This document shows positions 34,367-43,817 of a DNA stretch of 64,000 nucleotides, in pieces. A program made the translations under genes and the position numbers. This stretch comes from Archangium sp. (GTDB lineage: Bacteria; Myxococcota; Myxococcia; Myxococcales; Myxococcaceae). Each line of letters starts with the position of its first letter. Position 1 is the stretch's first letter. The notes under the pieces are model-generated. The model was not told where the DNA came from. It saw nothing but the letters and a program-made list of their open reading frames with translations, and did no database searches. The DNA lies in assembly GCA_030681645.1 (NCBI GenBank), contig JAUXRX010000002.1, forward strand, positions 310,001 to 374,000. The letters are read 5' to 3'.

Positions 34367-34906
34367 TCAGCGCAGGATCTCCCTCACCGCGTGGTCCAGC
34401 TCCGGAAGGATGAGCCTCGTCATCGCCAGCTCGACCGCCTTCGGGCTGCCCGGCAACACGAACACCAGCGCGCCCTGCACCACGCCCGCCGTCGCCCGCG
34501 AGAGCCACGCCGCGCTCCCCACCTGTTGAAAGGACAACGCGCGGAAGAGCTCACCGAAGCCATCGACCCGCTTCTCGAACTTCGCCTCGAGCGCCTCCAC
34601 CGTGACGTCGCGCCGCGTGAGGCCGGTGCCGCCGGTGAAGATGACGCAGCGGGCGCCGTGCGCGAGCGCGTGCTCCAGCGCGTGAAGAATGGCCGAGGTG
34701 TCGTCCTTCACCAGCTCGGCGCCGAGGAAGGTGTGCCCCGCTTCCATCAACAGGCGCTTCGCCAGCGGGCCGCCCTCGTCGGTCGCCGCGGTGCGCGTGT
34801 CGGAGCAGGTCACCACCCAGCACCCGACCGCGCTCTGTGCGTGACCATGGTGGTGGTGATGATGATCGTCGTGGTGGTGATGATGGTCGGGACCGTCGTG
34901 TGCCAT
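34367..34906 (-). CDS. MoaB/MogA-family protein with His-rich N-terminus, 179 aa
   Basis: Residues about 27-175 are a MoCF_biosynth (MoaB/MogA) domain: GCWVVTCSDTRTAATDEGGP, GAELVKDD, IFTGGTGLTRRDVTVEALEA and VFVLPGSPKAVELAMTRLIL are typical. This family adenylylates molybdopterin in molybdenum cofactor assembly. Unusually, residues 3-22 contain 13 histidines (two runs of five and six), probably a metal-binding tail. GGAG precedes the ATG at 34906. The Rieske protein gene ends 2 bases upstream on the same strand. No other mo-cofactor gene lies nearby. A role in metal insertion or storage is inference. Confidence 0.9.
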   Translation of the reverse strand: MAHDGPDHHHHHDDHHHHHHGHAQSAVGCWVVTCSDTRTAATDEGGPLAKRLLMEAGHTFLGAELVKDDTSAILHALEHALAHGARCVIFTGGTGLTRRDVTVEALEAKFEKRVDGFGELFRALSFQQVGSAAWLSRATAGVVQGALVFVLPGSPKAVELAMTRLILPELDHAVREILR

Positions 34907-34908
34907 GG

Positions 34909-35226
34909 CTACTCCGTGGGAAAGCCGACGACGTGCAGCTGCCCGTCTTCGACCTGCGTGGGGTATGCAGGCTGATCGTCCGCCACGCCAGGCGAAGTCA
35001 CGTTCTTCCCCGTGTCGAGATCGAAGCCGATCTCGTGGCAGGGACAGACCACCATGTTCTTTTCGAGGTGCCCGCCGCTGAGCAGGCAGCCCGCGTGGTT
35101 GCACCAGTCGTCGAGCGCCTTGAACTTGCCGGCCACGCACGCGACCAGCACGTTGCGCTTGCCCACCGCATACCCGCGCAGCTCGCCTTCCTTGAGGTCC
35201 GCCGGGCCCAGATTGATTCGCGTCAC
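34909..35226 (-). CDS. Rieske [2Fe-2S] ferredoxin, 105 aa
   Basis: The protein is a soluble Rieske domain of NirD/ferredoxin type. The cluster ligands are Cys42 and His44 in DWCNHAGC and Cys61 and His64 in VVCPCHEIGFDL, spaced as in known Rieske proteins. It starts with GTG at 35226 and has no membrane anchor, so it would act as a cytoplasmic electron carrier. It is followed at 2 bases by the His-rich MoaB gene, which suggests one transcript, with a long divergent promoter region shared with polX. The electron-accepting partner is unknown; no dioxygenase gene is beside it. Confidence 0.93.
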   Translation of the reverse strand: MTRINLGPADLKEGELRGYAVGKRNVLVACVAGKFKALDDWCNHAGCLLSGGHLEKNMVVCPCHEIGFDLDTGKNVTSPGVADDQPAYPTQVEDGQLHVVGFPTE

Positions 35227-35263
35227 AGCCCTCCACCTAGCGCAGTTTCACCGTCTCCTGCGC

Positions 35264-35348
35264 ACTCGCTTGCCGGATCTGTGTCGAGTCGCCAGCGGCA
35301 GGAGGACGAGGCGGCCCCGGTTCCTCGACGGCATCACGGCAAGCGAGT
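35264..35348. repeat. 12-bp perfect inverted repeat in a divergent promoter region
   Basis: ACTCGCTTGCCG (35264-35275) matches CGGCAAGCGAGT (35337-35348). A few bases further in, GTCGAG pairs with CTCGAC. The 85-nt element sits between the Rieske gene and polX starts. Its size and nested-stem shape recall the foldback at 12605-12692, but the sequence differs. Confidence 0.65.
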
Positions 35349-35366
35349 TCGGGTTATGAGAGGGGC

Positions 35367-37157
35367 ATGACGCCGGTCGACAAGAGCACCGTGGTGAAGG
35401 CGCTGAAGGACATGAGCGTGTACCTCCAGCTCAAGGGCGAGAACTCGTTCAAGACGCGCGCGTACGATCTCGCCGCCGAGCGCATCGCGGGCCTCACCGA
35501 GGACCTCCAGGCGATCGTCGAGCAGGGCCGCCTCACCACCCTGCCCAACATCGGCGAGAGCATCGGCGCCAAGATCGCCGACCTGGTCAAGACCGGGAAG
35601 ATGCACGCCCTCGAGGAGCTCAAGGCCACCTGGCCCCCCCGCATCCTCGAGCTGCTCACGGTGCAGGACCTCGGGCCCAAGAAGGCGAAGGCCCTGTTCG
35701 AACAGCTGGGGGTGGGCTCGATCGACGAGCTCGAGAAGGCCTGCAACGAGCACCGGGTGCGCGACCTCAAGGGCTTCGGGCAGAAGACCGAAGACAAGCT
35801 GCTGGCCGGCCTCGCGCTGGCGCGCCGCTCGATGGCTGCCGGGGGCCGCAAGCGCCTCGGTGACGTGGAGCACCAGGCCAACGCGCTCCTGGAATGGATC
35901 AAGGCCGCGCCCGGGGTCAAGCGCGCCAGCCTGGGCGGCTCGGTGCGCCGCATGCGCGAGACCGTCGCCGACGTCGACATCATCGCCAGCGCGAAGGACC
36001 CCGCGCCGGTGTTCGAGCACTTCCTCAAGTTCCCCCAGGTCGCAGAGCCCATGAGCTCCGGCGAGTCGAAGGCCTCGGTGCGCCTCAAGGAAACCGACCT
36101 CCAGGTCGATCTGCGCGTGCTCCCCGACGAAGACTTCGCCTCGGCCCTCCACCACTTCACCGGCTCGAAGGCCCACCACATCCGCCTCCGCTCGCTGGCG
36201 ATGGAAAAGGGCCTCACCATCTCGGAATGGGGCGTCTTCCGCATGGGCGGTGGCGGCGCCGATCGCAAGAAGGGCACGGCCAAGCACGAAGGTGCCGAGG
36301 AAAAACTCCCCATCAAGGAAGAGAAGGACCTCTATGCCCTGCTCGGCATGCAGTACGTGCCGCCCGAGCTGCGCGAAGACTGGGGCGAGATCGAAGCCGC
36401 GCTCGCGCACACGCTGCCCGAAGATCTGATCACCGCCGACGACATCAAGGGCAACGTGCACATGCACACCACCTGGAGCGACGGCCGCGACTCCCTCGAG
36501 GCCATGGCGCTCGCCGCGAAGGCCCTGGGTTACAAATACCTCACCGTCACCGAGCACTCGCAGACGTCGAACTATGCGGGCGGCCTCTCGCTGGAGCGCC
36601 TCAAGGCCCAGTGGGGCGAAATCGACTCAGTGCAGGACAAGGTGAAGGGAATCACGCTCCTCAAGGGCATCGAGAGCGACATCCTCGAAGACGGATCCCT
36701 CGATTATCCCGACGCGGTGCTCGAGCAGCTCGACGTGGTGATCGGCTCGATTCACCAACGGTACTCGCAGGATGAAGACGCGATGACCCGGCGCGTGCTC
36801 AAGGCCTTCGACAACCCTCACCTCCACGTCTGGGGCCACCCCACCGGTCGCCTGCTGCTCAAGCGCGAGGCGGCGCCGATGCGCATGGAAGAGATCCTCG
36901 ATAAAGCCGCGAAGAAAGGCATCACCATCGAGGTGAACGGCTGCCCCGATCGCATGGACCTCGCCAGCGAGAATGTGCGCAAGGCGCTCGAGCGCGGGCT
37001 CAAGCTGGTGGTGAGCACCGACGCCCACTCCGTCAGCGAGCTCAAGACGCATCTTCCCTACGCCGTCGCCACAGCACGGCGGGGGTGGGCACGGAGGGGA
37101 GATGTGCTCAACACCCGCGACGTGAAGGGCTTCAAATCGGGCCTCGCGCGAGGCTGA
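35367..37157 (+). CDS. polX: DNA polymerase/3'-5' exonuclease PolX, 596 aa
   Basis: PolX is a family X polymerase used in DNA repair. The N-terminal helix-hairpin-helix region has LPNIGESIGAKIADL and QDLGPKKAKALFEQLGVG. The catalytic centre is in ASLGGSVRRMRETVADVDII (Asp pair near residue 200), with the third Asp in DLQVDLRVLP. From about residue 360 a PHP domain follows (IKGNVHMHTTWSDGRDSLEA, VTEHSQTSNY, DIGSIHQRY-type residues, NPHLHVWGHPTG, and LVVSTDAHSV), which gives the exonuclease. Length is about normal (roughly 570-600 aa). It is on the strand divergent from the Rieske gene and precedes the kinase gene by 49 bases. Confidence 0.97.
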   Translation: MTPVDKSTVVKALKDMSVYLQLKGENSFKTRAYDLAAERIAGLTEDLQAIVEQGRLTTLPNIGESIGAKIADLVKTGKMHALEELKATWPPRILELLTVQDLGPKKAKALFEQLGVGSIDELEKACNEHRVRDLKGFGQKTEDKLLAGLALARRSMAAGGRKRLGDVEHQANALLEWIKAAPGVKRASLGGSVRRMRETVADVDIIASAKDPAPVFEHFLKFPQVAEPMSSGESKASVRLKETDLQVDLRVLPDEDFASALHHFTGSKAHHIRLRSLAMEKGLTISEWGVFRMGGGGADRKKGTAKHEGAEEKLPIKEEKDLYALLGMQYVPPELREDWGEIEAALAHTLPEDLITADDIKGNVHMHTTWSDGRDSLEAMALAAKALGYKYLTVTEHSQTSNYAGGLSLERLKAQWGEIDSVQDKVKGITLLKGIESDILEDGSLDYPDAVLEQLDVVIGSIHQRYSQDEDAMTRRVLKAFDNPHLHVWGHPTGRLLLKREAAPMRMEEILDKAAKKGITIEVNGCPDRMDLASENVRKALERGLKLVVSTDAHSVSELKTHLPYAVATARRGWARRGDVLNTRDVKGFKSGLARG

Positions 37158-37206
37158 TGTTTTCCGGGCCGGTCCCCGGCCAGTCGTCTACAGTCCAGAC
37201 GGCAAG

Positions 37207-39048
<1,842 letters not shown>

Positions 39049-39053
39049 GCGCG

Positions 39054-39788
39054 TTGGCGCCCATCGACGCACGGCTTCAGCGCTGGCTGGGTGAGAGCGC
39101 GGCCCGTGAAGCCTTCGCCATCTGGGGGGTCTGCTTCGCCGCGACGCTGATCGCGTACCAGCCGTGGAAGCCGGCGGCGAAGATCGTGGCCACGATCGGG
39201 TTCCTCTACCTGCCGCTCTACGCGTGCAGGCGCCGCGGTGAAGACTGGCCCGACTTCGGGCTGTCGATGCGAACGCTCGGCCCCGACGTGCGGCAGTTCC
39301 TCGCGGTGTCGGCGGTCGTCTTCCCGCTCTTCATCGCGGGCTACCTCGGCTTCACCCTGCTCTGGCCCAGCCTGCCGCCCGACCTGATGAGCGTGCTCAC
39401 CCCGTACACCGGCGGGACGGCGCCGCGCTTCGAGCTGCGCCTGCCCGATCGGTTCACCGAATGGGTGATCGACGATCTCTTCGTGGTCGCGTTGCCCGAG
39501 GAGTTCTTCTACCGCGGCTACATCCAGTCACGGCTGCGCGACGCGTGGCCACGGGGGCGCCTGTTCTTCGGGGCGCGGCTGGGGCCGGCGTTCTGGGTCA
39601 CGGCGGTGCTGTTCGCGCTCGGGCACCTGGCGATCTTCCAGGTGTGGCGGCTGGGGGTGTTCTTCCCGGCCCTCCTGTTCGGGTGGATGAGGGAACGCAG
39701 CAACTCGGTGGTCGGGCCGGCGCTGTTTCACGCGGCCGCGAACCTGCTGATCAAGGTGCTCGACGCGAGCTTCTTCGGGCGAGTCTGA
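39054..39788 (+). CDS. CPBP-family glutamic intramembrane protease (possible myxosortase), 244 aa
   Basis: This is a multi-pass membrane protein (at least six hydrophobic segments) with the three CPBP/Rce1 motifs in order. EE-x3-R lies in LPEEFFYRGYIQSRL (about residues 148-160), F-x3-H in LFALGHLAIF, and H-x3-N in LFHAAANLL. The family cleaves or processes membrane-embedded substrates. Myxobacteria use relatives (myxosortases MrtX/MrtC/MrtP) to cleave MYXO-CTERM tails. The window holds one MYXO-CTERM-like substrate (amidase at 7919). Assignment as a myxosortase is a guess from family and phylum. The start is TTG at 39054, with no strong ribosome site. It follows the kinase by 5 bases. Confidence 0.88.
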   Translation: MAPIDARLQRWLGESAAREAFAIWGVCFAATLIAYQPWKPAAKIVATIGFLYLPLYACRRRGEDWPDFGLSMRTLGPDVRQFLAVSAVVFPLFIAGYLGFTLLWPSLPPDLMSVLTPYTGGTAPRFELRLPDRFTEWVIDDLFVVALPEEFFYRGYIQSRLRDAWPRGRLFFGARLGPAFWVTAVLFALGHLAIFQVWRLGVFFPALLFGWMRERSNSVVGPALFHAAANLLIKVLDASFFGRV

Positions 39789-39815
39789 TCTCCCTGCGCA
39801 GCGGTGAGAGGGGCA
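39789..39815. repeat. Dispersed palindromic repeat, family A, copy 8
   Basis: ATCTCCCTGCGCAGCGGTGA then GAGGGGC fills the gap between two convergent genes (ends 39788 and 39816). Confidence 0.75.
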
Positions 39816-40625
39816 TCAGCGGATCGTGACGGAGAGCTTTCGATCGACCGCCAGCGTGGCGCCGTCGGGCAGGGCGACCCAGCCGTCTCCCGCCACCACC
39901 CCGCTGGCCACCACCACCGAGCGGCGGCGCCGGTGATCGCGCACCAGCGGCTCTGCGTCGCTCGCGTGGGCCGCCAGCTCGTGGCGCGCGCACTCGGCGC
40001 GGCCCTCGAGCAGCGCGTACGACAAGCCCTGCCCTCCGCGGCGGGTCGCCACCACCACCCGCCCGTTGCTCGCCACCAGGGCGAACCCGGGCCGGGTCGT
40101 GACCCCGGCACCGCCTGAGACCTGTTCGATCGCCTTCGCGCACGAGCCCAGCCGGGAGGCCGCCGTGGCGGCGTCGAGCTGCGGGTCTTCGATGCGACCG
40201 ATGTCGCGCAGCTCGGCCAGGAACCGCGCGAACGCGGCCTCTTCCCAGGTGGGGCCGCGCACGGCCGCCGCGAGGAACTCGGGCAGCTCTTCCCGCAACC
40301 GCTCGCGCACCTGCTCGGCGCGCTCCAGGGTGCCGGCCGCGGCGAACAGCCACTGCCTGAAGCGGAAAGGTTGGGCCGCGTCTTCCATGCCCTGCCCCAC
40401 GCCCAGCGCCCGGCTCGCCAGCATCGCCACCTCGGAATCGGGCGCCTCCCAGGCCTCCTCGGAGGGGGCCGCCAGCCCGTAGCGGCGCTGGACCACCTGC
40501 CCGTCCTGCCAGCCGCCCACCCCGACGACGGACCCCGTCTCGAAGGGAAACCGGGAACGCACCCGGTCCAGCTCGCAGCGCACGAGCGCGGCATCCGACG
40601 TGATGAGGGCGAGAACCTGCGACAT
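39816..40625 (-). CDS. Degenerate class II glutamine amidotransferase-like protein, 269 aa
   Basis: The opening MSQVLALITSDAALVRCELD and the later QPFRFRQWLFAAAGTLERAE follow the pattern of class II amidotransferases (family start MCRxLxLxxSDP, then HPFxxxxWxFxHNGxI). The N-terminal nucleophile Cys2 is Ser here, HNG reads AAG, and the HVRxAT stretch is not seen, so glutaminase activity is unlikely. Ser2 could still be an Ntn-type nucleophile; this is speculative. The rest has a basic, beta-rich C-terminus. CAGGAG lies five bases before the ATG at 40625. It is divergent from the Hsp70 gene with a 108-bp shared promoter region. Confidence 0.8.
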   Translation of the reverse strand: MSQVLALITSDAALVRCELDRVRSRFPFETGSVVGVGGWQDGQVVQRRYGLAAPSEEAWEAPDSEVAMLASRALGVGQGMEDAAQPFRFRQWLFAAAGTLERAEQVRERLREELPEFLAAAVRGPTWEEAAFARFLAELRDIGRIEDPQLDAATAASRLGSCAKAIEQVSGGAGVTTRPGFALVASNGRVVVATRRGGQGLSYALLEGRAECARHELAAHASDAEPLVRDHRRRRSVVVASGVVAGDGWVALPDGATLAVDRKLSVTIR

Positions 40626-40677
40626 CGAAATCTCCTGACCGGCCACTCCAAGCGTCTCAACACGCCGGGTGGAACGC

Positions 40678-40698
40678 CACTTCCCCTGTCGGGAAGTG
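40678..40698. promoter_or_regulatory. Inverted repeat upstream of the Hsp70 gene (candidate operator)
   Basis: CACTTCCC-CTGTC-GGGAAGTG is a perfect 8-bp inverted repeat with a 5-nt centre, 35 bases upstream of the Hsp70 start and 52 bases from the divergent start. It is not a CIRCE element. A dimeric regulator site is plausible but untested. Confidence 0.5.
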
Positions 40699-40733
40699 AG
40701 CGCAGGGTGGGGAAACACGGTAACTTCGGCCCC

Positions 40734-42332
40734 ATGTCCGAAATCGCGGTCGGTATCGACCTGGGCACGTCGTATTCGTGTGTTTCTGCGGTCATCGACG
40801 GGCAGCCAACGGTAATTCCCAACGAGTGGGGTGAGCTCACCCACGCCTCGTGTGTGTCCTTCCTCGAGGACGGCAGCGTGCTGGTCGGCAATGCCGCCAA
40901 GAAGAACATCATCACCAACGCCGAGAACACCGTGTATTCGGCCAAGCGGCTCATCGGCCGCTTCTTCTTCTCCGACGAGGTGAAGAAGGCGACGACCGTG
41001 ATGCCGTACACGATCGTCGAAGGCCCGAACAACTCGGTGCGCATCCAGGCGCGAGGCAAGACGTTCTCGCTGCCCGAGATCTCCGCGCTCGTGCTCAAGG
41101 AGCTCAAGGCGATCGCCGAGAGCTACCTGGGGGTGCCGGTGACGAAGGCGGTGGTGACGGTGCCCGCCTACTTCAACGACAACCAGCGGCAGGCCACCAA
41201 GGACGCAGGCCGCATCGCCGGCCTCGACATCCTGCGCATCTTGAACGAGCCCACCGCCGCCGCCCTCGCCTACGGCTTCGGCCGCGACGTGAACCAGCGC
41301 GTGGCCGTCTACGATCTGGGCGGCGGCACCTTCGACGTGTCGGTGCTGGAGATCGGCAAGGACGTCTTCGAGGTCCTCTCCACCGCCGGAGACACGTACC
41401 TGGGCGGCGACGACTTCGACGATCGGATCATGAACTGGCTGGCCGAGGACTTCCTCGCCCGCCACAAGCTCGACCTCCGCCAGAACCGCTTCTGCCTCCA
41501 GATGCTCAAGGAAGCCTCGGAGAAGGCGAAGATCGAGTGCGGCCAGAACGGCGAGGCCGAGATCCTCTGCCCCGGCATCTGCCAGGACGTGAACGGCCGG
41601 GTGCTCGACCTGCAGATGCACCTGACCAGCGATCAGTTCAACCGCATGGTGATGGACCTGGTGCAGGGCACCTTCAAGGTGACCGACGAAGCGCTCCAGA
41701 GCGCGCGCATGACGGTCAACGACGTCGACGCGGTGATCCTCGTCGGCGGCCCCACCCGGCTGCCGATCGTGCGCAACTCGGTGAAGCACTACTTCCAGAA
41801 GGACCCGATGGAAGGCGTCGACCCCGACCAGGTCGTCTCGCTCGGCGCCGCGCTGCAGGCCCACGCGCTCCTCGACAAGGCCACCGAGACCTTCCTCGTC
41901 GACGTCACCCCGCTCTCGCTGCGCATCGGCACCGTGGGCGGCTTCACCGAGAAGATCATCGAGAAGAACACGCCCATTCCGATCGAGAAGTCGAAGACCT
42001 TCACCACCAGCCGCGACGGCCAGGACAAGGTGAAGATCCGCGTGTACCAGGGCGAGTCGAACCGGGCTGACGAGTGCGAGCTCCTGGGCGAGTTCGAGTT
42101 CGGCGGCTTCCGCATCGGCTACCGCGGCGACGTGAAGATCGACGTCACCTTCGAGATCGACTCCAACGGCATCGTCAACGTCCAGGCCGCCGACCAGGAG
42201 ACGGGGCAGAAGACCTCGACCACGATCTCCTTGTCATCAGGCCTGTCGGAGACCGACATTCAGAAGTCGATGCAGTCCAATCGCTCCACGCAGCTCGCGA
42301 ACCACAGGGATCTCCCCGTGCCCGCGCGGTGA
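40734..42332 (+). CDS. Hsp70 (DnaK-like) chaperone without the C-terminal lid, 532 aa
   Basis: The ATPase domain is complete: VGIDLGTSYSCVSAVIDGQP, PAYFNDNQRQATKDAGRIAG, VYDLGGGTFDVSVLEIGKDV, and VILVGGPTRLPIVRNSV. The substrate-binding beta domain (about residues 385-500, VTPLSLRIGTVGGFTEKIIE, NTPIPIEKSKTFTT, VRVYQGES-like) is also present. The normal DnaK has about 610-640 residues; here the chain ends at 532 after only a short helical tail (TDIQKSMQSNRSTQL), so the helical lid is missing. Lidless Hsp70s act on specific partners. M. xanthus SglK, a DnaK homologue needed for social gliding, is the closest known theme; identity is not claimed. The J-protein follows 8 bases later. Confidence 0.95.
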   Translation: MSEIAVGIDLGTSYSCVSAVIDGQPTVIPNEWGELTHASCVSFLEDGSVLVGNAAKKNIITNAENTVYSAKRLIGRFFFSDEVKKATTVMPYTIVEGPNNSVRIQARGKTFSLPEISALVLKELKAIAESYLGVPVTKAVVTVPAYFNDNQRQATKDAGRIAGLDILRILNEPTAAALAYGFGRDVNQRVAVYDLGGGTFDVSVLEIGKDVFEVLSTAGDTYLGGDDFDDRIMNWLAEDFLARHKLDLRQNRFCLQMLKEASEKAKIECGQNGEAEILCPGICQDVNGRVLDLQMHLTSDQFNRMVMDLVQGTFKVTDEALQSARMTVNDVDAVILVGGPTRLPIVRNSVKHYFQKDPMEGVDPDQVVSLGAALQAHALLDKATETFLVDVTPLSLRIGTVGGFTEKIIEKNTPIPIEKSKTFTTSRDGQDKVKIRVYQGESNRADECELLGEFEFGGFRIGYRGDVKIDVTFEIDSNGIVNVQAADQETGQKTSTTISLSSGLSETDIQKSMQSNRSTQLANHRDLPVPAR

Positions 42333-42340
42333 GGTGATCG

Positions 42341-43813
42341 ATGTCGAACGGCCAGGACAACTCAGGCAAGCCACCAGCGGCGCCCGGGGTTCCCCAGATC
42401 GCTCCGGCTGGGGCGCCAGCCCGGCCCCTGCCCCGTGTCACCGCGCCGAGCGCGACCCCGGTGGTGCCCCAGGTCAGCCCCGTGCAGGTGGGGACCCCTC
42501 GGCCCGGCCCTGCTCCGGGAGGCACGCCCCGGCCCGGTCCCGCCCCGGGGGGAACCCCGCGACCCGGCCCTGCTCCCGGAGGGACGCCCAGGCCCGGTCC
42601 CGCACCCGATGGAACGCCGCGACCCGGTCCCGCGCCGGGAGGAACACCCAGGCCGGGCCCTGCGCCTGAAGGAACGCCCCGGCCCGCCGCGGCGCCGCAG
42701 CGGCCCGCGCTGCCGACGATCTCCGCTCCGGGTGCGCCCCCGCGGCCCTTGGCTGCACGGCCCTCCGCGGGGCTGCCCATCGTCACGCCCTCCGGGCGCG
42801 GCGCGGTGCCACCCGCGCAGCCTCCGCCCCCTGGACCGCCGCGGATCTCGATCACGCCCCAGACCGTCGCCAACGCGGTGGTCTCCCCCGCTGCCCGGGC
42901 GGCGATCGCAGGTCCCGCGATCGTGCCGCCGGTGATCGCAGCGCCGGTGATCGCCCCTCCCGTGATCGCCCCTCCCGTGATGGCCTCGCCCCGCGCATCG
43001 GGCGTGATCGCCCCCCCCGTGATGGCGCCGCCTCGCGCCCCGGGCGTGATCGCCCCTCCGATGATGGCGCCCCCACGCGCACCGGGCGCGATCGCCCCTC
43101 CCCTGACGGTCCCCCCCGGTGCGCCGGGCGCGATCGTGCCCCCAGCCCCGCCAGCGCGCCCTCCGCTCGCGCCGTTCGCGCCCGCAGCGGCGGCACCGGC
43201 CGCGCGGCCCAGCCCCCTCCCCGCCACGGGCGCGGTCGAGACCATCACCCCGCAGCAGGCCGCCGCGCTGCGAAAGCTGGCGCAGGGCCTCAACGCCATC
43301 GACTACTTCCAGACGCTCGGCCTCACCCAGCAGGCGACGCCCGGTGACATCAAGAAGGCGTTCTACAAGGAGAGCCGCACCTATCACCCCGACCGCTTCT
43401 TCCACCTGGCCGACTCGCAGGAGAAGACCGACATCGGCAGCATCTACAAGCGCATCACCGAAGCCTATTACGTGCTGCGCGACGACACGAAGCGCAAGAA
43501 GTACGTCAGCGACCTCGCCAGCGCCGATCGCGGCAACAAGCTCCGCTACACCGAGGCGACCGAGTCGGAGCTCAAGGCCGAGACCCGCAAGACGGTGGAA
43601 GAAGAGTTCGGAACCCACCCCAAGGCCCGCCCCTTCTTCAAGACGGGCCTCGCCGAGATCGAGAAGGGCAACCTCGCGGCGGCCGTGAGCGCGCTCAAGA
43701 TGGGCCTGACCTACGAGCCGGGCAACACCCGCTTCAAGGAGAAGCTGGTCGAGATCCAGAACAAGATCGAAGACGAGCGCCGGAGCAAGGGCCCGTCGTA
43801 CATGATCAAGTGA
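42341..43813 (+). CDS. J-domain protein with long Pro/Gly/Ala-rich repeat region, 490 aa
   Basis: The first 310 residues are low-complexity. There are seven or so tandem GTPRPGPAPG-type 10-residue repeats (about 50-117), then an APxxIAPPxMAPPRAPG-like repeat region (about 195-270). A canonical J-domain follows (about 315-390: DYFQTLGLTQQATPGDIKKA, FYKESRTYHPDRFF with intact HPD, and EAYYVLRDDTKRKKYV). The C-terminal 100 residues are TPR-like (GLAEIEKGNLAAAVSALKMG). J-domains stimulate Hsp70 ATPase, so this is the probable co-chaperone of the lidless Hsp70 8 bases upstream. The ribosome site GAGGTGATCG precedes the ATG at 42341. CvpA-type gene is 4 bases downstream. Confidence 0.95.
   Translation: MSNGQDNSGKPPAAPGVPQIAPAGAPARPLPRVTAPSATPVVPQVSPVQVGTPRPGPAPGGTPRPGPAPGGTPRPGPAPGGTPRPGPAPDGTPRPGPAPGGTPRPGPAPEGTPRPAAAPQRPALPTISAPGAPPRPLAARPSAGLPIVTPSGRGAVPPAQPPPPGPPRISITPQTVANAVVSPAARAAIAGPAIVPPVIAAPVIAPPVIAPPVMASPRASGVIAPPVMAPPRAPGVIAPPMMAPPRAPGAIAPPLTVPPGAPGAIVPPAPPARPPLAPFAPAAAAPAARPSPLPATGAVETITPQQAAALRKLAQGLNAIDYFQTLGLTQQATPGDIKKAFYKESRTYHPDRFFHLADSQEKTDIGSIYKRITEAYYVLRDDTKRKKYVSDLASADRGNKLRYTEATESELKAETRKTVEEEFGTHPKARPFFKTGLAEIEKGNLAAAVSALKMGLTYEPGNTRFKEKLVEIQNKIEDERRSKGPSYMIK
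42480..42690 (+). repeat. Tandem 30-nt coding repeats in the J-protein gene
   Basis: About seven copies of a 30-nt unit (core GGAGGAACGCCGCGACCCGG-like, variable at third positions) encode GTPRPGPAPG decapeptides. Synonymous variation shows selection on the peptide. Such arrays change length by slippage. Confidence 0.85.
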
Positions 43814-43817
43814 CGCA

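Noticed and set aside
34840-34906. His-tag or vector contamination in the MoaB gene
   Set aside because: The histidine runs are interrupted by Asp, joined to a normal MoaB domain, and flanked by native genes with native codon use.
39728-41107. Minus-strand frames across the Hsp70 promoter
   Set aside because: They are extensions of the degenerate amidotransferase or shadow frames; a ribosome site and start fit only the ATG at 40625.
40734-42332. Assigning the name sglK to the Hsp70 gene
   Set aside because: I cannot compare sequences here, and the grpS neighbour known for sglK is not seen; only the theme is similar.
42480-42690. CRISPR-like array
   Set aside because: The 30-nt units are contiguous and in frame and encode a proline-rich repeat; there are no unique spacers and no cas genes.
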